A stretch of DNA of 64,000 nt, from the NCBI GenBank assembly GCA_034430215.1, contig DAOUFE010000031.1:62001-126000 (forward strand), in the 5' to 3' direction. The notes under the pieces were generated by a model, which was not told where the DNA came from, did not search any database, and worked only from the letters and a program-made list of their open reading frames with translations. The position numbers and the translations under genes were made by a program. Positions 1 through 7,743 of the stretch are shown piece after piece; position 1 is the stretch's first letter, and every line of letters starts with the position of its first letter. Source of the DNA: UBA4782 sp034430215. Lineage in GTDB: Bacteria; Chloroflexota; Anaerolineae; Anaerolineales; Anaerolineaceae.

Positions 1-864
1 GTAAGAGGAATGGACGACCTCTCGACTGGTGATGTTTCTGCCCTTTCTCCAGATGTACTGTTCACCCGTGCTGATGTGAATGATCGTCCAGGGTTATGGA
101 CGCTTCTCCAAAATATTGATTGCGTCTACCACCTTGCCGCAAGAGTGCTGGTGCCAGAATCGGTGTTGTATCCCAGAGAATATAACCTAGTAAACGTGGG
201 TGGCACTGTAACTTTAATGGAAGCCATGCGGGATGTTGGTGTAAAAAGGGTTGTTTTTATCTCTTCGGGTGCCATCTACGGCGATCAAACGGTCCAGCCA
301 GTAGCTGAAACCGCCAAACCCAATCCCAGGTCACCATATGCGGTTTCCAAGCTGGCAGCTGAATTCTATGTACGGACGATTGGTGCTTTGTGGAAAATGG
401 AAACCACTTGTCTCAGAGTGTTCAATGCATACGGTCCAGGACAACACCTACCTCCAGTGAACGCGCCAGTCATTCCCAATTTTCTACGCCAATCTGCACA
501 GGGGGGAACAGTGGTGATCAATGGCGAAGGAGATCAAACACGAGATTATGTTTATGTTGATGATGTTGTCAATGCCATGGTTTCGGCTGCTACTGCCCCA
601 GAAGCGAACCTGGAAATCATCAATGTTGGGAGTGGTGTCGAAACCACCGTTGCAGAAATCTCTGCTCTGGCACAGCGAATAACAGGTGGAAAACCTCAGA
701 CCGTTCATAATCCCCTGAAAGAGGGTGGACCTGCCAGGTTGTGTGCAGATATCACAAAAGCAAAGAGCATCCTGCGATATAATCCGTCAATTTCATTGGA
801 AGAAGGCATGCGATTGACATTTATGAAGGACAACCGGCTGCATGCCAAATCTTCAGGATCATAG
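1..864 (+). CDS. NAD-dependent epimerase/dehydratase (extended SDR), 5'-truncated
   Basis: Extended short-chain dehydrogenase of the UDP-glucose 4-epimerase type, expected to act on a nucleotide sugar in the cytoplasm. The frame is open to the left edge and reads VRGMDDLSTG, the usual end of beta-strand 2. The GxxGxxG NAD-binding loop therefore lies outside the window, and the ATG at 10 is not the real start. Visible marks are the YHLAA segment, the catalytic Tyr-Lys pair in SPYAVSKLAAEF, the RVFNAYGPGQ substrate loop and the RDYVYVDDVV segment. Substrate cannot be told from sequence. The next gene starts 10 bp downstream. Confidence 0.85.
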   Translation, partial: VRGMDDLSTGDVSALSPDVLFTRADVNDRPGLWTLLQNIDCVYHLAARVLVPESVLYPREYNLVNVGGTVTLMEAMRDVGVKRVVFISSGAIYGDQTVQPVAETAKPNPRSPYAVSKLAAEFYVRTIGALWKMETTCLRVFNAYGPGQHLPPVNAPVIPNFLRQSAQGGTVVINGEGDQTRDYVYVDDVVNAMVSAATAPEANLEIINVGSGVETTVAEISALAQRITGGKPQTVHNPLKEGGPARLCADITKAKSILRYNPSISLEEGMRLTFMKDNRLHAKSSGS

Positions 865-873
865 TATTTTCGA

Positions 874-1458
874 ATGCCCGAATTATTAAAACCATCCTTC
901 TTTCAGCGCGAGGTATTGGAAGTTGCGCCGCAGTTATTAGGAAAACGACTGGTGCGGTACGTAAATAACATTCGCATATCTGGTTTGATTATTGAAACAG
1001 AAGCTTATCGTGGAGAAGAAGATCAGGCATGCCATGCGCGGGTTGGATTGACACCTCGCACAAAGGTAATGTATGGTCCTGCCGGTTATGCTTATGTTTA
1101 TTTCACCTATGGGATGCACTGGATGTTGAATTGCGTATGCGGAGAAGAAGGCTATCCGGCAGCGGTATTGATCCGCGCGATCCAGCCTGTGGAAGGATTG
1201 GAGCAGATAGCTCAACGGCGAGGGAAGGTGAAGCAAGCACTGTGGTGTAATGGGCCGGCAAAGCTCACCCAGGCACTATCAATCGATGGGAATTTGAATG
1301 GTATAAATCTTTGCAACAGGGGTTCAGGATTGTGGATTGAGGATGGAGAAATCATCTCGCCTGAAATCATCAAGACAGCACCCCGGATTGGGATCCAGAG
1401 TGTTCCAGAACCTTGGCTGAGTAAACTGTGGAATTTTTCTCTGGTAGTAGAAAAATAA
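874..1458 (+). CDS. mpg: DNA-3-methyladenine glycosylase (AAG/MPG family)
   Basis: Monofunctional DNA glycosylase that flips out and removes alkylated purines, starting base-excision repair. The 194 residues cover the whole AAG fold. The N-terminal LLGKRLVR segment, the IIETEAYRGEEDQACHA active-site block (catalytic Glu within ETEAY), the MYGPAGYAYVYFTYGMH block and the C-terminal GPAKLTQAL motif are all present in order. Length is normal for bacterial members. It follows the epimerase by 10 bp, probably co-transcribed. No clear Shine-Dalgarno is seen, but the start fits the family N terminus. Confidence 0.93.
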   Translation: MPELLKPSFFQREVLEVAPQLLGKRLVRYVNNIRISGLIIETEAYRGEEDQACHARVGLTPRTKVMYGPAGYAYVYFTYGMHWMLNCVCGEEGYPAAVLIRAIQPVEGLEQIAQRRGKVKQALWCNGPAKLTQALSIDGNLNGINLCNRGSGLWIEDGEIISPEIIKTAPRIGIQSVPEPWLSKLWNFSLVVEK

Positions 1459-1495
1459 ACCCTAAAAATTTTCGTATTCAAAAGGAGGGTAAAGA

Positions 1496-2290
1496 ATGAT
1501 AGGAGCTATTGCAGGCGATATTGCGGGGTCGATTTATGAGTTTCACCCACAAAAACGTGAAGATATTCCTTTATTTACAAAAAAATCTTTTTGTACAGAT
1601 GATTCAATAATGACAATCGCTGCTGCTGAAGCGATCCTCCAACATTCGAGTTATCAAGAGGCGTACCTGAAATATGGTCGCCTGTACCCTCACGCAGGGT
1701 ATGGAGGTATGTTCAGAAAATGGCTGGTCAGCGATCAACCTATGCCATATAACAGCTTTGGCAATGGGTCTGCCATGCGAGTCAGTGCTGTAGGCTGGGC
1801 TTTTAATACGATCGACGAAGTACTTGCAGAGGCGGAGAAGAGCGCACTGCCCACTCATAATCATTCCGAAGGGATCAAGGGTGCACAGGCTACTGCATTG
1901 GCAATCCTGTTCGCTCGTCAGGGAATGAAAAAAGAGGAAATCCGAGATGCTATCACTGAAAGATTTGCCTATGATCTCAATCGAACGGTGGACAGCATCC
2001 GACCTGACTATCATTTCAATGAAACCTGCCAGGAGACAGTGCCAGAAGCATTGATCGCTTTCTTTGATGCGTCAGATTATGAAGACACATTGCGAAAGGC
2101 GATCTCTTTGGGTGGTGATGCAGATACTCTGGCCTGTATTGCTGGTAGTGTAGCTGAAGCCTACTACGCCGGGATACCTCAATCCATGGTAGAAGAAGTT
2201 GTCAGGTGTTTACCACCCGACCTGCTGGAAGTGGTGGAACAATTTCGCAGTTGCTATTTACAGGCGATGTATCCTGAATCTCTAAAATAA
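1496..2290 (+). CDS. ADP-ribosylglycohydrolase family protein
   Basis: Likely removes ADP-ribose from modified proteins or small molecules, as in the DraG/ARH superfamily. The N-terminal MIGAIAGDIAGSIYEF block, the metal-binding FCTDDSIMT block (residues about 39-47) and the C-terminal GGDADTLACIAGSVAEAYYG-like block (Asp ligands of the dinuclear Mg site) are all visible. At 264 residues it is full length. The start is set by an excellent AAAGGAGGGT ribosome-binding site 8 bp upstream. The stop codon abuts the end of the convergent DUF92-PEBP gene. The physiological target is unknown. Confidence 0.9.
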   Translation: MIGAIAGDIAGSIYEFHPQKREDIPLFTKKSFCTDDSIMTIAAAEAILQHSSYQEAYLKYGRLYPHAGYGGMFRKWLVSDQPMPYNSFGNGSAMRVSAVGWAFNTIDEVLAEAEKSALPTHNHSEGIKGAQATALAILFARQGMKKEEIRDAITERFAYDLNRTVDSIRPDYHFNETCQETVPEALIAFFDASDYEDTLRKAISLGGDADTLACIAGSVAEAYYAGIPQSMVEEVVRCLPPDLLEVVEQFRSCYLQAMYPESLK

Positions 2291-3631
2291 TTAGCGCTGG
2301 TAAGTTCCCATCCAGTTTGCCTGGCTGAGAATATGCCCTTTCAACTGTTGGCGTAACTGAGACGCATTCAGCCCTTTTGCCAGAACAGGTTCAAGATCAG
2401 TGGCATACAGTGTGAAGAAATAGCGGTGTGCTTTTCCGGGAGGTGGACAGGGACCATTATATCCGCTTCGCCCATAACTATTCTTTCCTGGTGTTCCCAG
2501 CATTGGATCTGGCGTTCCAAACCCTTCGGCAAGTTGGGTTGATTCAAGCGGTAAATTATAAATCACCCAATGTATGAAGAGACCACCTGGTGCATCGGGA
2601 TCATCCATCACCAATGCCAGGCTTTTCGTACCAGCAGGTGGGTTACTCCAGGAGAGGGCGGGCGAAAGATTTTCACCTTCGCAGGTAAATTTATCAGGAA
2701 TTGTTTTCCCCTGAGAAAATGCAGTAGTGGAAATTTGGAAGTCGGACATTAATACACCTCCTTCTAATTCCTGACTGGTCGAGAACCAGCCAGTGGAAAC
2801 AAGACTCAAGCCAATAACACAGGCGAGAATTGCACCAGTAAGCGCACAGGCGATATTTACCCAATCATTGTTCAACCATTTCAAACCACGTATCTGGTAG
2901 GTGGGTGTATTACAAGTGTGTAATGGAAACCGCTCTGTCTCTTTTTGGCATACAGGGCAATAGTAAATTGCCTGTAGAGTGGCACCAAGCAGGCTATCTA
3001 TCAAGCTGCCAACCAGACCAACAAAGGCTATCATCAAAAAAAGCAGCAGGGTAGTTGAAATAGGAAATGAATAAATACCTCCTTGCCAGAAAAGTACTGC
3101 CAGAAATGCTATGAAAGCAGCCCCGATGAAGGCAGCGCTGGTTCCAAACCAAGTAATACCGCCTGATGTTCCTCGCTCAACAACCTTTCCTGTTGTTATA
3201 AGATGAGGTTCTTTCTTGCTTAATACTCCCAGTTCAGTCGCCCAGGTATCTGCATTTACTGCAGCAAGGGTAGCAGCAAAACCAAACCAGGGCAGCGTGC
3301 TTTCTGGAAAAACAAAATGAGCCAAAACGAATAAACCTGCAATCCCACCATTGGCAATCACCTGACCATAATCGCGGCGGGATCCTTTGGAGAATTTTTC
3401 GTTAAATTGAGCTTTTCGTTTTTTAAGAAAACGAGAAAGCAAACTGGATGAAATAAAAAATCCCAGCAATAAAATTGCCCAGGATAAACCACCCAACCCA
3501 AATACGATCGTTCCCAGTACGGCGGCTGCAATTGCTCCGCTTTTAGTAAGCGACCTGGCTATGTATGCTAACGCAGCAATTAGGACTGCTGCTATGAATC
3601 CAATGAGAAGCTGAAAAAAGGGGATGTCCAT
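2291..3631 (-). CDS. Fused DUF92/TMEM19-like membrane protein and PEBP (YbhB/YbcL) domain
   Basis: Residues 1 to about 280 form a multi-span DUF92 (TMEM19-like) domain with the family blocks ANGGIAG, NADTWATELG and GSLIDSLLGATLQ, followed by a Cys-pair segment (YYCPVCQ). Residues about 295-446 are a complete PEBP domain with the DDPDAP and HWVIYNLP motifs. The junction reads LEGGVLMSDF, and its DNA encodes a textbook ribosome-binding site and ATG (2747-2765), so the two halves look like adjacent genes joined by loss of a stop codon. TATAAT lies exactly 6 nt upstream of the start codon, suggesting a leaderless transcript. Neither domain has an agreed function in bacteria. Confidence 0.85.
   Translation of the reverse strand: MDIPFFQLLIGFIAAVLIAALAYIARSLTKSGAIAAAVLGTIVFGLGGLSWAILLLGFFISSSLLSRFLKKRKAQFNEKFSKGSRRDYGQVIANGGIAGLFVLAHFVFPESTLPWFGFAATLAAVNADTWATELGVLSKKEPHLITTGKVVERGTSGGITWFGTSAAFIGAAFIAFLAVLFWQGGIYSFPISTTLLLFLMIAFVGLVGSLIDSLLGATLQAIYYCPVCQKETERFPLHTCNTPTYQIRGLKWLNNDWVNIACALTGAILACVIGLSLVSTGWFSTSQELEGGVLMSDFQISTTAFSQGKTIPDKFTCEGENLSPALSWSNPPAGTKSLALVMDDPDAPGGLFIHWVIYNLPLESTQLAEGFGTPDPMLGTPGKNSYGRSGYNGPCPPPGKAHRYFFTLYATDLEPVLAKGLNASQLRQQLKGHILSQANWMGTYQR
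2747..2765 (-). promoter_or_regulatory. Internal ribosome-binding site and start inside the DUF92-PEBP fusion
   Basis: On the minus strand AGAAGGAGG (2757-2765) lies 7 nt before an in-frame ATG (2749-2747). Initiation here would give a free 152-residue PEBP protein, close to the normal YbhB length. The fusion may therefore yield two products. Confidence 0.6.
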
Positions 3632-3637
3632 ACCAAT

Positions 3638-3643
3638 ATTATA
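3638..3643 (-). promoter_or_regulatory. -10 box of a probable leaderless promoter
   Basis: TATAAT ends exactly 6 nt before the ATG of the DUF92-PEBP gene, and no Shine-Dalgarno is present. With normal spacing, transcription would start at or next to the A of the start codon. No convincing -35 hexamer is seen. Confidence 0.5.
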
Positions 3644-3700
3644 CTGGTAGGATCACCCTCTTTATGGTAAATCATGAATTGTTTGTAAGCAGACCTGCTA

Positions 3701-4423
3701 TTAAACTCCCTGCAATATGTAAGCAGACAGAATAATACTTAATAATACTGTCAACATCAATGTTACTATTCCAATTATCCAGGAGCCAAAGAAGGTTGCC
3801 AGCATACCAATCACAACAACCCCACATAGGGTGAATATTCCTCTCAAGATGATCATGCGTCTGGTATTTGTTGTGTCGATAGTACGGATCCAAAGCCATA
3901 ATCCTGCGCCGATGAAAAGCAGGCTTATCACAATGCAGATGTATAAAAAGAATTCACCGTTCACATTCCAGGGAAGCTGCAACACTGCACAGGTTCCATA
4001 GTGATTGGGGTAGTCAATTGCTGAAAAAACGAAAAAGCTGGCTAAAATCATCCGCCCGTAAATGACGTCTTTTGATGTGGCTTGCCAGGTATAAACCTTG
4101 GTTTCTCCTGCTGGAATTTCCACACCTACTCGTTCACTATAATCCTCGATGGGGCGTGCAAAACTTGCTTCTATATTGGTTAACATCGTTTTGTCAGAGG
4201 TGTTCTCTAATTTAACCTGAAATACTACAGGTTCTGTAGCACCAGCAATTCGAGGACATTCAAGAGTGGTGAGGTTCTTGTGATCGATCCGCGTATTAGA
4301 GATAAAGTGGTAATAGGCTTCAAAGTTCGGTGCTGTTAGTGCAATATTGACTATGGTGGCCAATATGATTCCCAATAACAGTAAAGTGACACCAAACGAC
4401 CGAATTTTTGCTGAATTTTTCAT
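3701..4423 (-). CDS. Hypothetical integral membrane protein with extracytoplasmic beta domain
   Basis: Family not recognised. The 240 residues start with a hydrophobic segment (about 11-30), followed by a roughly 100-residue polar region (about 35-145) with an FQVKLENTSD stretch resembling the Ig-like beta folds of surface proteins. After it come three or more hydrophobic segments (about 155-235). Two cysteines (LECPR and GTCAV) in the polar part could form a disulfide outside the cytoplasm. It is divergent from the GAF/HD-GYP gene with about 160 bp between them. Function cannot be assigned. Confidence 0.7.
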   Translation of the reverse strand: MKNSAKIRSFGVTLLLLGIILATIVNIALTAPNFEAYYHFISNTRIDHKNLTTLECPRIAGATEPVVFQVKLENTSDKTMLTNIEASFARPIEDYSERVGVEIPAGETKVYTWQATSKDVIYGRMILASFFVFSAIDYPNHYGTCAVLQLPWNVNGEFFLYICIVISLLFIGAGLWLWIRTIDTTNTRRMIILRGIFTLCGVVVIGMLATFFGSWIIGIVTLMLTVLLSIILSAYILQGV

Positions 4424-4529
4424 ATTTTCACATGACCATTATGGGGATTTTTTATATATGTATATTTATACGGCATTGCAGCTTTCCTTGCAAGCCTAAA
4501 TTCACACAAATGTGGAAATGGCACACCTC

Positions 4530-4558
4530 TTGCACATTAATGCGTAGCAGAACATAAA
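4530..4558 (+). promoter_or_regulatory. Putative sigma70-type promoter of the GAF/HD-GYP gene
   Basis: TTGCAC (4530-4535), a 17-nt spacer and CATAAA (4553-4558) lie about 27 bp before the ATG at 4585. The -35 element is good and the -10 moderate. Confidence 0.45.
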
Positions 4559-4584
4559 AATCGCGTAAAGGATCGTATCGCAGC

Positions 4585-5817
4585 ATGATAAAGCAGCTCT
4601 ATAAGCATAACGAACACACATCACCAGAGTTTTTCCGACAGAAGTGTCTTCTCGACGCTTATAACATCATTGTTCATTCTTCTTCACCGCTCCAGGCTAT
4701 CAGCGATTTGATGATGTTATTACAAGACAATATGCGTTTTGACTCCTGGGGGTTATTTTCTTTGAATACCCAAGGGCATAATTTAGAGCTTAACAAGGCA
4801 ATCCATCTAAAGCGAAAAGGGAATATGTGGAATGAGTGGGTTCTTCCCGTAGACCACAGCATTTTGGGTTCCGTGTATCAGTCGGGCCAACCAGAAATGG
4901 TCAATTATGCCCATGCAGACCCACGTTCTGTTAATCATGGAAAGCCGCCTGAAATTGGTCATGTCATTGCGGTTCCCCTGAATATGTACACGCGCATTCG
5001 CGGAATGTTGGTTCTTCAGCGAAATAACAATTCTGCATTCACTCTGGAAGATTTTGATCTTGCTCAAATATTTGCAGGGTTCATATCATTGGCATATGAC
5101 AATGTGACAAGCAACATCTCAGTCACAATCCTTGACCGGTGTGGATTGTTGATTAATCGAGCCAGCAGCCTTGTGGATGCCTGGTTGAACCGCAGTATCG
5201 ATTCCTTACATCATGCATCCTATCAAAAGAAGATGGAAGAGATCTATCTGCAGGCTGTACTGGCGCTGGCAAGGGCGGTGGATGCACGCGATCATTTCAC
5301 CGGCGCTCACAGCCAGCGATTGGCGACCTGGGCGGTTGCCATGGCACAGGAGCTTCGTTGTACTGGTGAAGAAATACAGGATATCCATTTTGCTGCCCTG
5401 TTGCACGATGTAGGAAAGATAGCCATACCTGATGCAATATTAAACAAGCAGGGTGAGCTGACAGAACAGGAATGGGTGGTGATGAAGAGCCATCCCAGCG
5501 TGGGTGCAGAAATTATCACCCCCATCAGTAAAATGCAGCGCATTCTGCCCGCCATCCAGCATCATCATGAAAGATATGATGGATGTGGATATCCGGATGG
5601 AATTGCCGGTGATGAAATACCATTGGGTGCACGCATTTTGAAAGTTGTCGATGTCTATGGCGCTGTCACAGAAGATCGCCCTTACCGCAATGCTCGCAGT
5701 CATGAAAAAGCGATAGAAATCCTAAAAAGCGGTGCAAAAACCGAGTTTGATCCATTGATGGTAGCCATCTTTATGCAGCTGCTGGCACGAAAGGCTATTC
5801 ACACCGCCTACGATTAA
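4585..5817 (+). CDS. GAF domain/HD-GYP phosphodiesterase
   Basis: Predicted cytoplasmic c-di-GMP phosphodiesterase. The N-terminal part (about residues 20-165) looks like a GAF sensor (SSPLQAISDLMML, GHVIAVPLNM). After a linker, residues about 215-395 form an HD-GYP domain. It has DHFTGAHSQR at its start, the HDVGK metal pair at about 274-275 and the HHHERYDGCGYPDG signature around 325-338, with DVYGAVTEDRPYR after it. All key HD-GYP residues are present. There is no transmembrane segment. An AAAGGA lies 12 nt before the start, rather far. Two diguanylate cyclases elsewhere in the window could supply its substrate. Confidence 0.9.
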   Translation: MIKQLYKHNEHTSPEFFRQKCLLDAYNIIVHSSSPLQAISDLMMLLQDNMRFDSWGLFSLNTQGHNLELNKAIHLKRKGNMWNEWVLPVDHSILGSVYQSGQPEMVNYAHADPRSVNHGKPPEIGHVIAVPLNMYTRIRGMLVLQRNNNSAFTLEDFDLAQIFAGFISLAYDNVTSNISVTILDRCGLLINRASSLVDAWLNRSIDSLHHASYQKKMEEIYLQAVLALARAVDARDHFTGAHSQRLATWAVAMAQELRCTGEEIQDIHFAALLHDVGKIAIPDAILNKQGELTEQEWVVMKSHPSVGAEIITPISKMQRILPAIQHHHERYDGCGYPDGIAGDEIPLGARILKVVDVYGAVTEDRPYRNARSHEKAIEILKSGAKTEFDPLMVAIFMQLLARKAIHTAYD

Positions 5818-5877
5818 TTTATTTTCACAATTTTAGATTGAGAGCGTTTTCTCTCCAGAAGTGTACTGATCTCAAAT

Positions 5878-6993
5878 CTATGGCAACCCAGCCAGTTCAA
5901 TGGTGCTGATAATCGCCAGGCGAGTCAGTTCATAGCCCGTTGTCGGATCAATGTTAACAAAAATATCATCCGTGGTGTGCATATTGGGATTGAATTCCGC
6001 AGGTTCGCAGATGGTATCTTTTCCATCTTTCAGATTCGCGCTCAACATCACCGCACCAACACCACTCCGCCAAAATGGCGCATGATCAGAAGCATCAATT
6101 GCGTCATCCGTAAAATACTCCATCTGCAAATCTAAATCATAATCGTTGATCACTTGCATTATTAATTGTCCAATGGCATCCGATGCACCTAAAGTACCGA
6201 CATTCAAGTCGGCACATTGGTCGTCATTGGGATCATAAGAGATCACATCCAGGTTAATGACCGCATTAACGTTGCTGAGATCATGATCTTCAACATACGC
6301 CGTACTGCCAAGCAATCCCTGCTCTTCTCCCGAGAAGAAGATGAGCTTGATCGTTCGTTCAAAAGGATGCTGGCTGAGGACTTTCAGCGCTTCCATTAGC
6401 GCCGCAACACCAGAGGCGTTATCGTCTGCACCAGGGGCAGGATCACCAATTTCTATATCAAAGGTGGCAGAATCCACATGAGCGGTTAAGAGGATCTCTT
6501 CATCCGGTTTTGTAGTGCCAGGGATTGTAACAATCAGGTTGTACCATTCCTGTTCATAATCTTCATATTCAAAGAGATAAGTGTCGATTTCGATCCAATC
6601 TTCTGGAACGATTTCTTCTATCCTGATTTTCAGGTAATCCATTGCATTTACATCGGTTTCATCGAGGAACATTTCGACAGAATATCGAGTATCAATAGTG
6701 AAAATTTTCCCAAAAACGGTTACCGGTTCTTCCCCCGATAGTTCTTTGACCGTCTCTATCCAACCATCAATAGAAGATAATGCGAGTAGTGATTCCACTT
6801 CTCTGATATGTTCAGCAGAAATTTCGGGAGGAGGAAGTGGAGGTCCAGGTTCTGTTGTAGGCGTTGAGGTAGGCGATATCGAGGTATGGGTGGGTGCAGG
6901 CGTTGCAGTTACAAAGAGGGATTGTAACGCAGGCAGATTACAGCAACATACAGCCATGAGCACAATAGTGCAAATACAAAGTATACGTGACAT
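5878..6993 (-). CDS. Secreted M28-family zinc aminopeptidase, putative lipoprotein
   Basis: Extracellular metallopeptidase of the M28 family. The N terminus is a lipoprotein-like signal (MAVCCCNL, residues about 14-21). A Thr/Pro-rich linker of about 30 residues follows, typical of lipoproteins in this genome. Catalytic blocks are in order: LTAHVDSA (zinc His), PGADDNASG (bridging Asp), FFSGEEQGLLGS (catalytic Glu-Glu), NLDVISYD (zinc Asp) and the late MHTTDD (zinc His). All ligands are intact. GAGGGTTT precedes the ATG. It is convergent with the HD-GYP gene. The natural substrate is unknown, probably peptides for scavenging. Confidence 0.9.
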   Translation of the reverse strand: MSRILCICTIVLMAVCCCNLPALQSLFVTATPAPTHTSISPTSTPTTEPGPPLPPPEISAEHIREVESLLALSSIDGWIETVKELSGEEPVTVFGKIFTIDTRYSVEMFLDETDVNAMDYLKIRIEEIVPEDWIEIDTYLFEYEDYEQEWYNLIVTIPGTTKPDEEILLTAHVDSATFDIEIGDPAPGADDNASGVAALMEALKVLSQHPFERTIKLIFFSGEEQGLLGSTAYVEDHDLSNVNAVINLDVISYDPNDDQCADLNVGTLGASDAIGQLIMQVINDYDLDLQMEYFTDDAIDASDHAPFWRSGVGAVMLSANLKDGKDTICEPAEFNPNMHTTDDIFVNIDPTTGYELTRLAIISTIELAGLP

Positions 6994-7140
6994 AAACCCT
7001 CATTTTTATGATCGAATTGTTACAGGGTGGTCAGCAATAAAACTGATTTGTTGCCTTTTATGGTTTAATTATATTAGCATTGTGCCAGACATAATGAAAG
7101 AATCCTGTGATCAAAAACATCGAAAAAAGGAACCTTTGGA

Positions 7141-7704
7141 GTGGAAAACGATTCGAATCCACCGACAAAGAAAAGCTCTTCAGGGAATACTCTGATCTGG
7201 GTGATCGTATTTATTATAGCGGTCGCCACTGGAGTTCTCTTTATCGTGAGTGGGGGCGGATTAAAGAAAGCTGCCAATCTATCTCTGGTGGGAAAACCTG
7301 CTCCGCAATTCAGTTTTACTTCCTCTGACGGTAAACTATGGAATAATCATGCCCTGTTGGGCAAGGTAACAGTTATAAATTTTTGGGCAAGTTGGTGCAG
7401 TCACTGCCAGCAGGAAGCAAAAATTCTACAGCAAACCTGGGTGGATTTACAGGCAGAGAACAGGGTGATCATGATCGGAATCAGTTATGAAGATACCCCG
7501 GCAGATGCACTGGCATATCTGGCAAAATACGGGATCACCTATTCAAACGGAGTGGAAAATGTATATGAACTGGAGAAAGCATTTGGGGTTACCGGCGTGC
7601 CGTCTACTTTCTTGATCGGTAAGGATGGCATTGTTGTAGATTTCAAGCTGGGTTCTTTTGTGGATGAAACCGAGTTCCTTGAATGGGTAGAAAAAGCATT
7701 TTAA
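7141..7704 (+). CDS. Membrane-anchored TlpA/ResA-like thioredoxin
   Basis: Thiol-disulfide oxidoreductase expected on the outer face of the membrane. A single N-terminal segment (about residues 18-40) anchors it. The rest is a redoxin fold with GKPAPQFSFTS, the active site NFWASWCSHCQQE (CxxC as Cys-Ser-His-Cys), the TlpA-type insert region and the cis-Pro loop GVTGVPSTFLI. The start is GTG. An AAGGA lies about 10 nt upstream. Roles in cytochrome c maturation or extracytoplasmic protein reduction are known for the family, but no partner gene is adjacent. Confidence 0.88.
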   Translation: MENDSNPPTKKSSSGNTLIWVIVFIIAVATGVLFIVSGGGLKKAANLSLVGKPAPQFSFTSSDGKLWNNHALLGKVTVINFWASWCSHCQQEAKILQQTWVDLQAENRVIMIGISYEDTPADALAYLAKYGITYSNGVENVYELEKAFGVTGVPSTFLIGKDGIVVDFKLGSFVDETEFLEWVEKAF

Positions 7705-7743
7705 AAGAGTGGTGTTGGATTCTAGTTCGAAGGAGAGTGTGTA

